Below, piece by piece: positions 1 through 6,109 of a DNA stretch of 10,481 nt. This DNA is from Spirochaetaceae bacterium UBA6243 (GTDB lineage Bacteria > Spirochaetota > Spirochaetia > Treponematales > Rectinemataceae). Numbering within the stretch: position 1 is the first letter of the stretch; each line of letters starts with the position of its first letter. Made by a program: the position numbers and the translations under genes. Location of the stretch: assembly GCA_002441395.1 (NCBI GenBank), contig DJVZ01000015.1, positions 1-10,481 on the forward strand, given 5' to 3'. The notes under the pieces are model-generated. The model did not search any database. It had not been told where the DNA came from and saw nothing but the letters and a program-made list of their open reading frames with translations.

Positions 1-1
1 A

Positions 2-904
2 ATGACCGTACGTACGTTTTGTCATATCGTGGAGCTCAGGACCAAGGTCGTCAGTGTCTCCACGTTTCTCACGGCTTCGCTTTTTGCCTATGTGACGACA
101 GGTCTGTTCTCGCTTCCCCGGTTCGCGGTCATGGCCGTGGCGGTACTCTGCGTGGACATGGGTACGACAGCATTCAACAGCTATTTCGACTATGTCAACG
201 GCACCGACAGGGCTCAGGACAACTGGGAGGCCGACAAGGTACTGGTGCACAGGGGCATCGCGCCCTCTTCCGCCCTGCTCATCGCGCTCTCACTGTTCGC
301 CCTTGCCGCCATATTTGGGATATGTCTGGCATGGGAGACCAGCTGGCTCCTCATAATCGCGGGTGGCGTAAGCATGATCGTGGGCTTCTGCTACACGGGC
401 GGTCCATACCCAATTTCCAGGACTCCCTTCGGGGAACTGTTCGCCGGAGGGTTTCTGGGTTCCGTCCTCTTCGTCATTTCCTTCTATGTCCAGACTCTTT
501 ACTTCGATGGGGCGACCATGGTGGCATCTCTGCCGTTTTTTCTCCTGGTCGGCATGATTCTGACGGTCAATAACAGCTGCGACAGGGTATCTGACGCGCG
601 GGCGGGGCGAAGAACCCTCTCGGTCGTGCTGGGCGAGCGCTGGGCCGCCCGCTTGCCCGCGGTCGAGCTTTTTCTCGCTTACACTGCCTCGCTCTGTCTT
701 TGGGCTTTCGGCATTTATCCCGGATGGGCGCTCATTGGAATCGCCGCATCCCTCCCTCTCTGCCTGTGGGTATTCCGTTCCATGGCGAAGGCGGGCTTCT
801 CCGCCAGGACAAAATCTTCTTCGATGCGCCGTGTGTCTCTGCTCTACGGCCTCTTCTGCCTCTGCTTCATCGCCGGGCTGGTTGTGATCCTCCTTGTACG
901 ATGA
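2..904 (+). CDS. UbiA-family prenyltransferase, MenA-like
   Basis: Integral membrane prenyltransferase of the UbiA superfamily. Members attach a polyprenyl chain to an aromatic acceptor; the closest look is to MenA, which prenylates 1,4-dihydroxy-2-naphthoate in menaquinone synthesis. Seen in the 300-residue product: a first Asp-rich motif NSYFDYVNGTD (residues 59-69), a second NNSCDRVSDARAGRRTL (190-206) matching the family pattern NNxxDxxxDxxxGxRTL, the MenA-like segment YTGGPYP (131-137), and about eight hydrophobic stretches. The length is normal for the family. The ATG is at the second base of the window, so its ribosome-binding site is not visible and the true start could lie upstream. 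The stop is followed by no convincing terminator. The exact acceptor is inferred; no other quinone gene is in view. High GC, like the leftward operon that follows. Confidence 0.85.
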   Translation: MTVRTFCHIVELRTKVVSVSTFLTASLFAYVTTGLFSLPRFAVMAVAVLCVDMGTTAFNSYFDYVNGTDRAQDNWEADKVLVHRGIAPSSALLIALSLFALAAIFGICLAWETSWLLIIAGGVSMIVGFCYTGGPYPISRTPFGELFAGGFLGSVLFVISFYVQTLYFDGATMVASLPFFLLVGMILTVNNSCDRVSDARAGRRTLSVVLGERWAARLPAVELFLAYTASLCLWAFGIYPGWALIGIAASLPLCLWVFRSMAKAGFSARTKSSSMRRVSLLYGLFCLCFIAGLVVILLVR

Positions 905-1395
905 GCATGGATGCTGAAGACACACAGAATCGTGGCCAGGATGGAGAATAAATGAAAACAAGAGGGCCCTCCGGTTCTGGGACGCGGAAGAATATTGGCC
1001 AGACTTGTTTGGGGTTGCGCCGCGCGTGTTTCTCCTGGGAGAATGGGGAAAGGTTATAGGCAGTCCTGCGGAGAGGGGAAATATCTGTCGAAAAACTCTT
1101 GGATTCTGCATGATGAAACTGTGTCACTTTTCCCCGCCCTGCAGAATGAGGGCACCCTCGCCCTCAAACCAGACTTCATTATGATTCTCGTCGCCCGGAC
1201 GGTGGAGTCCCTGCCCTGGGAGAGACTCATCATTGGTGAGCCCTTTGCGGTCCGAAGCAGTGGGTACGTCGACGAAGGGGACGTATATCCTGGCAAAGGC
1301 GGGCTGAGAACGTAACTTTGTGATAGGGAGAGGCAGATCTGCCGGGCTGGCTGCGCTGCGCTCTTCTTCTCAGCATCATACATCACCCTCTCGAG
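905..1395. other. Intergenic region with hairpins, no supported gene
   Basis: This 491-base gap lies between the convergent prenyltransferase and DinB-fold genes. It contains overlapping open frames on both strands (995-1315 on plus, 1054-1386 on minus). Neither has a recognisable domain or a convincing ribosome-binding site, and the minus-strand product is low-complexity Ser/Arg-rich, so I do not call them. It does hold perfect palindromes GAGGGCCCTC (962-971) and GGCAGATCTGCC (1332-1343). It also holds three small hairpins: TGAGGGC/GCCCTCA (1147-1153 with 1160-1166), GAGTC/GACTC (1205-1209 with 1224-1228) and TACGTC/GACGTA (1265-1270 with 1280-1285). No T-tract follows any of them, so they are not obvious intrinsic terminators. 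A very short frame of 35 codons at 952, with GGAG just upstream, is possible but unsupported. Confidence 0.5.
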
Positions 1396-1896
1396 TTAAA
1401 ATTTTGGGGTCTGTTTTGCCGTGTCCAGCATGTTCCTCATAGCGCCAAGATGGTAGGCCAAATGGGCGATGCTTGCCAGAGCACCAGTGAAATCCTCCTC
1501 ATCCCAGTCCCTGGCGGTGTCGAGCGCCTTCAGCCAGGCATGACCCTGTTCCCTGAGCTTGCGCCACAAATCCTCCCACTGTACATCGTCAACGGTTTGG
1601 GTCTTCCATGAACCTTGCCAGTCGGCGCCTTCAAAAGGATTTTCACCCGCTGCCCAGCGATTCATCAAGGTCAGGCTGAAAAGAAGGTGATTGGCATGGC
1701 CCACGATGCTCGATTCACCTGGAATGATGTGTCGCGAGGCTTGGGCTGCGGTCAGCGAATCCAGAGTACCTGCAAGGCCGGCTGATGGATCCCGGTCGAG
1801 AATCCAGGTACCCTGCCCTGGGGCAGGTCCGTCGACAAGTTCAGAAAGCAGCGTATGGGTGCTTCTGAAAACCATTTCGGCATTGATGGAATTCAT
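1396..1896 (-). CDS. DinB-fold (DinB/YfiT-like) putative metalloenzyme
   Basis: A 166-residue protein with the pattern of the DinB-like four-helix-bundle superfamily, whose members bind a metal through three histidines and often act as thiol-dependent transferases or are of unknown function. Seen: GHANHL (His67, His70) opening the second helix and IAHLAYHLGAMRNML (His145, His149) near the C-terminus, the typical HxxxHlGxxR signature. This is not the DinB of DNA polymerase IV. The start is well defined: AAGGAGGT at 1900-1907 sits four to five bases before the ATG. The ATG overlaps the stop of the upstream gene as ATGA (1893-1896), implying translational coupling. It is the last gene of the radical SAM operon, so a role linked to DNA damage or modification, or to thiol chemistry, is inferred from context only. 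Confidence 0.75.
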   Translation of the reverse strand: MNSINAEMVFRSTHTLLSELVDGPAPGQGTWILDRDPSAGLAGTLDSLTAAQASRHIIPGESSIVGHANHLLFSLTLMNRWAAGENPFEGADWQGSWKTQTVDDVQWEDLWRKLREQGHAWLKALDTARDWDEEDFTGALASIAHLAYHLGAMRNMLDTAKQTPKF

Positions 1897-2774
1897 GGGA
1901 CCTCCTTTTTGGATGGTAATCTTGAACTGTCTGATACCTTATCATGGCACATTTCAGGAAGGCCAGCCCAATATTTTTTAGGCATGAAGCTGGCCTGGAG
2001 CCGTGGATTCCTGCGCGCCTCGATGGCTACGGAAGAGAAATAGCGTACCCAGTTTTCCCTGGTCAGAAATTCCCGTTCCGTACAGGGTAGATCGGATACG
2101 TTCATGCTGTTGGGAAGCGAAACACCGCCGATGATGTGCCATACCATGCCGGGCTCATGCACGATGGCGATTGAGCGTTGCAGATCATGGATCATGAAGC
2201 TGCAGGGGGCAAACCGGAGCGCAAAGTGGGGGGCAATGAGGGGGAGGACATCACAGTCGGGACTGATGGCCGCATACCATAAGCCATCGGTGAGTTCGGA
2301 GAAACGGATCAGTCCGGTTATTTTCTGCGCCTGGTTGCGGCATCGCGCCGCCACCGTGGCGACAGAAAGAATGTCGGGGTCATTCAGGTTATCCAGTGTG
2401 GCCAGATTGCCTGGCGCGGGCGCCCGGCCATGGGGCCCGCGCTCAGAGGAGTCAGCCTCACGCAGAATGGCGCAGAGAACACGGCCGGTGTGATTGTCCT
2501 TGTTCGGGCCATCGGAGCAATAGGCTTCGAAACATGTGCGGAGGCTCGTAGCGTATCCTTTTGCGGCCACTTTTTTCCAGAGTTTGCGCGCATGCCCCAA
2601 GTCGGTCCGGATGAAAAACGACTCCTCGAATAGTTCTTCCTCTTCAATCTGATTTTTGAAATACAATCCCTCTTGCTGTTTTAGGGAGAGGGTAGAGGCC
2701 TCTCCCGCCGCGCAGAGAAGTCCCGCAAAACTGCCGTCATAGCGTATGACGGTGTGCTGCTCTGCATATCCCAT
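1893..2774 (-). CDS. TIGR03915/DUF4130-type DNA metabolism protein, radical SAM partner
   Basis: Resembles the family annotated as probable DNA metabolism protein (TIGR03915, PF13566/DUF4130). That family is almost always found next to the TIGR03916 radical SAM protein and is sometimes fused to a uracil-DNA glycosylase-like domain. Seen: N-terminal YDGSFAGLLCA; a middle segment RCRNQAQKITGLIRFSEL; then FALRFAPCSFMIHDLQRSIAIVHE; and a C-terminal signature W..YF...AIEARRNPRLQ..FMPKKYW typical of the family. At 293 residues this is the unfused form, with no glycosylase domain. Start choice: the frame can begin at GTG 2792, overlapping the upstream gene by 16 bases, but nothing resembling a ribosome-binding site precedes it. 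ATG 2774 has GGGAGA about ten bases upstream and matches where homologues begin. The gap to the upstream stop is then 2 bases. Activity is unknown; partnership with the radical SAM protein is established by co-occurrence in the family. Confidence 0.85.
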   Translation of the reverse strand: MGYAEQHTVIRYDGSFAGLLCAAGEASTLSLKQQEGLYFKNQIEEEELFEESFFIRTDLGHARKLWKKVAAKGYATSLRTCFEAYCSDGPNKDNHTGRVLCAILREADSSERGPHGRAPAPGNLATLDNLNDPDILSVATVAARCRNQAQKITGLIRFSELTDGLWYAAISPDCDVLPLIAPHFALRFAPCSFMIHDLQRSIAIVHEPGMVWHIIGGVSLPNSMNVSDLPCTEREFLTRENWVRYFSSVAIEARRNPRLQASFMPKKYWAGLPEMCHDKVSDSSRLPSKKEVP

Positions 2775-2776
2775 AA

Positions 2777-4255
2777 TCAGTCTGTCTCCCACTGAAATTC
2801 GAGCTGTGAAGATGGTTCATCTCTGAATGCCGGATCGAGTAGCACCCGCCGCAGCAATTCGGGATGCTCGAGAAGGTGCCATCCGCGCATTGAAATTTCG
2901 TCAAATTCCTTTGCGGCAAGTTTGCCCGAAACCGTTATGAACCAGCGTGCTCTCCGCATGACCACCCCCAGCGCCGCCAGGCTCGCAATGCGAAGGGTAC
3001 CGCACCTGCGTGCCGCGATAATGCGAGACGCTGACTTGGGCCCGATCCCCGGCACCCTGAGCAAAACATTGTAGTCTGCCGTGTTGATCTCAACTGGGAA
3101 TATGCCTGGATTCCGCAATGCCCAACTGGATTTTGGATCGAGACTCATATCGAGGAAGGGGTGGGCAGGGTCGAGTATCTCATTGGCCTTGAACCCATAG
3201 AACCGGAAGAGCCAGTCCGCCTGATAAAGGCGGTGTTCGCGGGCGAGCGGTGGCTTGCCCACCACAGGGAGGCGGGGATCGTTTCCTGTGGGGATGAAGG
3301 CTGAATAATAGACTCGCCGGACATCAAAGGCCAGGTAGAGATTTTCGGCAAGCGCGAGGATCGTGGCGTCGGATTCAGGGCTCGCGCCGATGACAAGCTG
3401 GGTTGTCTGCCCTGCGGGAATGATGTCCGCTTCCGGGTTTCGGAGGCGCTTTTTTCTCGCCTCCATAACGGAGAGCGAAAGGGGGCTGCGGTCTCGCCCA
3501 GGCGGGCTTGGAGGGTTCGGGTAATTGGATCTGGCGATTTCTGTGGGCGGGGTTGGGGCGCCTGCGATATGGCCAACCTGGCCTGATGCCAGTCGCGGCG
3601 TCATATCCGGAAGCTTTCTGTTTTCTGCCTGTGGATGTTCCGCCAGAAGGCGAGACTCGAAACCGCTCGCCCTAGCCAAGGCCCTCATCGGGCCAAATAT
3701 GGCCTCTGGCTTCTTGTCTGGGGCGATTTGCACGAGACTTGCCGAGCTTGGAAGCTCGATGTTGACTGAAGCCCGGTCGGCCCAGCGGGCAGCTTCCAGA
3801 ACAAGGCGTTCCGATGTGCCGGGAATTATCTTAATATGGATGTAGCCGTTGAAATGTTCCCTCGTGCGGAGCGTCCGAGCTATGTGGATGAGCCGTTCCA
3901 TCGTGCCATCCGGGCATCCTATGACGCCTGAAGAAAGGAAAGCCCCTTCGATATAGTTCCGGCGATAGAAATCCATGATGAGTCTGACAAGTTCTTCCGG
4001 CTCGAATGCGGTCCGGCGGATATCGTTGGAACGCCGATTGACACAATACGCACAGTCATACGCGCAGGTGTTCGACAATAGAACCTTGAGAAGGGAAATG
4101 CATCGACCGTCCGCGGCCCATGCATGACAAATCCCGCCCACAGCGCCTGTCCCCACGCCGCCCCGCATATTTTTTCTCGCACTTCCTGAGGTTGAGCATG
4201 AGGCATCATATTTGGCGGCATCTGCCAGGATGCCAATTTTATCTGCAGTTGTCAT
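2777..4255 (-). CDS. Radical SAM protein, putative DNA modification/repair (TIGR03916 type)
   Basis: Predicted radical SAM enzyme of the family called putative DNA modification/repair radical SAM protein. Seen in 492 residues: a conserved N-terminus ILADAAKYDASCSTSGS (9-25); the iron-sulfur/SAM motif CAYDCAYC (Cys64, Cys68, Cys71, spacing CxxxCxxC); the conserved block IPAGQTTQLVIGASPESD (279-296); and a C-terminal helix-hairpin-helix LLRVPGIGPKSASRIIAARR (398-417), a non-specific DNA-binding element. The family is typically near 400-430 residues. The extra length here sits at about 205-275, a Pro/Arg/Ser-rich stretch without obvious fold. First gene of a three-gene leftward operon. Its promoter lies only about 10 bases before the ATG, and no ribosome-binding site is visible, so the mRNA may be nearly leaderless. 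The reaction is unknown; the DNA repair link rests on the helix-hairpin-helix tail and on fusion of its usual partner to glycosylase domains in other genomes. Confidence 0.9.
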   Translation of the reverse strand: MTTADKIGILADAAKYDASCSTSGSARKNMRGGVGTGAVGGICHAWAADGRCISLLKVLLSNTCAYDCAYCVNRRSNDIRRTAFEPEELVRLIMDFYRRNYIEGAFLSSGVIGCPDGTMERLIHIARTLRTREHFNGYIHIKIIPGTSERLVLEAARWADRASVNIELPSSASLVQIAPDKKPEAIFGPMRALARASGFESRLLAEHPQAENRKLPDMTPRLASGQVGHIAGAPTPPTEIARSNYPNPPSPPGRDRSPLSLSVMEARKKRLRNPEADIIPAGQTTQLVIGASPESDATILALAENLYLAFDVRRVYYSAFIPTGNDPRLPVVGKPPLAREHRLYQADWLFRFYGFKANEILDPAHPFLDMSLDPKSSWALRNPGIFPVEINTADYNVLLRVPGIGPKSASRIIAARRCGTLRIASLAALGVVMRRARWFITVSGKLAAKEFDEISMRGWHLLEHPELLRRVLLDPAFRDEPSSQLEFQWETD

Positions 4256-4267
4256 ATCTTTTACTAC

Positions 4268-4290
4268 ACATTAGTATAGTACACTAATGT
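4268..4290. promoter_or_regulatory. Palindromic operator over the radical SAM operon promoter
   Basis: Perfect 8-bp inverted arms ACATTAGT (4268-4275) and ACTAATGT (4283-4290) flank a 7-base centre in which two further pairs match, giving a 23-bp dyad with one mismatched pair. It covers the -10 box (4273-4278) and part of the spacer, the classic position for a repressor. The repressor is unknown. A LexA-type SOS repressor is attractive because the operon looks like DNA repair, but the sequence is not the Bacillota (GAAC-N4-GTTC) or gammaproteobacterial (CTG-N10-CAG) box. Confidence 0.7.
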
Positions 4291-4301
4291 ATGGTTGTCA
4301 A
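4273..4301 (-). promoter_or_regulatory. Sigma-70-type promoter of the radical SAM operon
   Basis: On the minus strand a perfect -35 box TTGACA (4296-4301) is followed after exactly 17 bases by TATACT (4273-4278), five of six to consensus. Transcription would begin near 4266, about 10 bases before the ATG at 4255, leaving almost no leader. Confidence 0.8.
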
Positions 4302-4654
4302 TTTCTATTTGACGATCAGATACATGGATAAATCTGCGTGGTGTACGACATTCCTTCTTAGAAATGATTTAAACCGTTGGGATCAGGGTATGGCGCTGTT
4401 TTTGGGCTGTTGCCCGGGCGCACAGATAATCTGTTGTTCCAATTGATGCCAAAAAAACGCAGCATAACTGAACTAATCTTTTTTGGTATTCAAGGAGCGT
4501 GTTATCTTGATGGTAGTAAACTTAGGGGTGCGGTTCAGCGTCGGTGCGGTGCATGTTTGAGTATCACTGACGATGCATCCTGGTTGGTCGTTTACATTCA
4601 ACGTATACTATCGTGAGTAAAGGCGAAAACGAATAGACTGATCCTGTTTCATTC

Positions 4655-4661
4655 GAGGAGG
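4655..4661 (+). promoter_or_regulatory. Ribosome-binding site of the regulator gene
   Basis: GAGGAGG lies 11 bases before ATG 4673, a strong match at a rather long spacing. It fixes the start, since no other in-frame start is better placed. Confidence 0.65.
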
Positions 4662-4672
4662 CGTGAAAAGAG

Positions 4673-5896
4673 ATGGAGAACTTGGAAGAAGACTCTCTAT
4701 ACCCGACGCTTTTAAATGCTCTCATTACAGGCGGATTGGAACCAATTGCCCAGGCCGCGTTTGACTATTTGAAACACCCTTTTATTCTCGTAGACGCCGA
4801 GTATAACCGCTTGGTTCAAATCCCGAACGAACCGATAGGTGACATGATTTGGGATTCTATATGGGAGAATGATGGCGTACCGCTTAATCTCCTCCAATTA
4901 TTCAGCGATGAGCATCTTCTTCAAAAAAACTACAACTCAAACAAGTCTTTTTTTGCGAATTGGGGATCATTAGAGAAGTGCCCTCGCATTCTCTCAAATA
5001 TCTCTGTTAAGAACTCCATCGTCGGATATACCGCGACACTTTATTTGCATGATGCCTGTACAGAGCATGACTTAGCCGCGATTGATCTCATCAGTCAAGT
5101 GTTTGCGATAGAGTTTCAGCGACAGAATTTACACGTCACTGAAGTCCACACCATGTGGGCTCTTTTTCTGACAAACTTGTTTGAAGGAAAAATCAAGAAC
5201 CATAAGGATTTGGCGCAGTGGGAATTGTATACTAAGCATAGCCTTAACAGGGACTTCTGTGTTGTTGCGGCACAGCCGTACAAGGGCACTTCGGAACAAT
5301 CATCGTTGCCTTATATTCGAAAAAGCATAGAAAGTTTTTATCCACTGCTTCATCCTGTCATTTCAGATGAGTATCTTTACTTTTTGCTCTCCGATATTTC
5401 AAGTAATCACTCCTATGAGTCCGAACTGAAGAGCCTCGTAGCGAATTTGGCGGACTACAACTTGCATATTGGGGTGAGCTATAGATTTTCCGACGTTCTG
5501 GATATCGGCATTTATAAGGACCAGGCAACCCTCGCTGTGGCAAACGGCTCGTCCAGCGCAGACCCCTCTCATGTATACTTCTATCAAGATTGTGCACTGG
5601 GCGAGTTTTTTTTAGGAGCTTCAGAACATATGCACAAGCAAAACTATCTGCATCCAGCCATCCATGAGCTCCGAGACTATGACAAAGAAAAAAATACCGA
5701 TTACCTTCATACATTATCGGTCTATATTCTATCTATGTGCAATGCGTCAGAAACTCTAAAACAGTTACATATTCACCGGAACACCCTTCCTTATCGTCTC
5801 AGGGCAATTGAAAAAATTGCCAATCTTGATTTGAACGATGCGAGAACCTGTGCTCATTTACTCTGCAGTTTCTACCTTCTGCAGTATGCCGAATAG
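4673..5896 (+). CDS. PucR/CdaR-family transcriptional regulator
   Basis: A 407-residue cytoplasmic regulator. The C-terminus (about 342-405) is a clear PucR/CdaR helix-turn-helix (PF13556 type): YLHTLSVYILSMCNASETLKQLHIHRNTLPYRLRAIEKIANLDL is read in two blocks, with the diagnostic LHIHRNTLPYRLRAIE at 365-380. The middle (about 165-300) fits the degenerate GGDEF-like domain usual in this family. The N-terminal 150 residues have no membrane segment and probably form a PAS/GAF-like ligand sensor. Family members mostly activate catabolic genes in response to a substrate or intermediate. It lies 213 bases upstream of the ene-reductase in the same direction, and its stop codon abuts a 37-bp palindrome that also occurs in related form upstream of the aldehyde dehydrogenase. 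I infer that these two genes are its targets. The gene is more AT-rich than the region to its left. The ligand is unknown. Confidence 0.88.
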   Translation: MENLEEDSLYPTLLNALITGGLEPIAQAAFDYLKHPFILVDAEYNRLVQIPNEPIGDMIWDSIWENDGVPLNLLQLFSDEHLLQKNYNSNKSFFANWGSLEKCPRILSNISVKNSIVGYTATLYLHDACTEHDLAAIDLISQVFAIEFQRQNLHVTEVHTMWALFLTNLFEGKIKNHKDLAQWELYTKHSLNRDFCVVAAQPYKGTSEQSSLPYIRKSIESFYPLLHPVISDEYLYFLLSDISSNHSYESELKSLVANLADYNLHIGVSYRFSDVLDIGIYKDQATLAVANGSSSADPSHVYFYQDCALGEFFLGASEHMHKQNYLHPAIHELRDYDKEKNTDYLHTLSVYILSMCNASETLKQLHIHRNTLPYRLRAIEKIANLDLNDARTCAHLLCSFYLLQYAE

Positions 5897-5933
5897 TATA
5901 GCCAATTTATGCATTATGCACAAATTGGCTATA
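5897..5933. promoter_or_regulatory. 37-bp palindrome, candidate operator upstream of ene-reductase
   Basis: Starts directly after the regulator's stop codon. Outer arms TATAGCCAATTT (5897-5908) and AAATTGGCTATA (5922-5933) are perfect, and an inner TGCAT/ATGCA pair (5910-5914, 5916-5920) shares the same centre at 5915. Only one pair (5909/5921) fails to match. The core TTTATGCATTATGCACAAA (5906-5924) recurs as a variant at 9927-9945. The centre lies about 33 bases before the candidate -35 box of the reductase promoter, a usual activator position. A short T-run follows (5939-5943), so the same sequence could also end transcription of the regulator gene; the two roles are not exclusive. Confidence 0.7.
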
Positions 5934-5947
5934 GTTGATTTTTCTAG

Positions 5948-5976
5948 TTGCCTATTTACGTTATCTCCTTTCTAAT
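5948..5976 (+). promoter_or_regulatory. Candidate promoter of the ene-reductase
   Basis: TTGCCT (5948-5953, four of six) and TCTAAT (5971-5976, five of six) are separated by 17 bases. The weak -35 box fits a promoter that needs an activator bound at the upstream palindrome. A perfect 14-bp palindrome GATAAAATTTTATC (5977-5990) follows at the expected start point and could be a second operator. Confidence 0.45.
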
Positions 5977-6051
5977 GATAAAATTTTATCGATAGCGACT
6001 GAAGGGGATTAGATAGACTAAGTGAAAGAGATAAGGTCCTTCGCCGATGGT

Positions 6052-6079
6052 GTTCTATCTAAGCGTTTATCTATAGAAC
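6052..6079 (+). repeat. Inverted repeat in the ene-reductase leader
   Basis: GTTCTAT (6052-6058) and ATAGAAC (6073-6079) are perfect 7-bp arms with a 14-base spacer, ending 16 bases before the ribosome-binding site AGGGAGG (6096-6102). It could form an mRNA hairpin or bind a protein. It is not followed by a T-run. Confidence 0.4.
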
Positions 6080-6109
6080 CCCCAAATTCTATGTTAGGGA
6101 GGAATTTGT

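Larger units (their letters stand above)
4256..4672. other. Divergent intergenic region
   Basis: Noticeably AT-rich spacer between the leftward radical SAM operon and the rightward regulator gene. The left end holds the operon promoter and operator. The rest holds a palindrome GCCCGGGC (4412-4419) loosely flanked by CTGT (4407-4410) and ACAG (4422-4425), a palindrome GATGCATC (4572-4579), and a consensus-like -10 box TATACT (4604-4609) that has no good -35 box at 16-18 bases. The latter could be the regulator's own promoter if it needs an activator. A 79-codon open frame from TTG 4377 has no family resemblance and no ribosome-binding site and is not called. Confidence 0.5.

Noticed and set aside
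290..1111. Long minus-strand frame opposite the prenyltransferase
   Set aside because: It is antisense to a clear membrane protein gene; its charged, low-complexity product is what the complement of such GC-rich DNA gives.
995..1315. 106-codon plus-strand frame with a plausible-looking hydrophobic middle
   Set aside because: No ribosome-binding site, no recognisable domain, and it competes with an opposing frame of the same length.
1300..1345. GGCTGAGA sequence resembling the TPP riboswitch box
   Set aside because: The rest of the thi-box, especially the ACCC and CTGATCTGG segments with proper pairing, is absent, and no downstream gene on that strand would be controlled.
1054..1386. 110-codon minus-strand frame starting just after the DinB-fold gene
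   Set aside because: It could pass as a fourth operon gene, with GAGAGG close to a GTG, but the product is Ser/Arg-rich, resembles no family and overlaps an equally long frame on the other strand.
4404..4425. Possible third copy of the shared dyad before the regulator gene
   Set aside because: TTGCCCGGGCGCACAGA resembles one half (GCACAAA), but the spacing between TGC and GCA is one base too long and the centre differs, so it does not fit the two real copies.
4377..4616. 79-codon frame upstream of the regulator
   Set aside because: It begins at TTG, has no ribosome-binding site and no family resemblance, and lies where regulatory DNA is expected.
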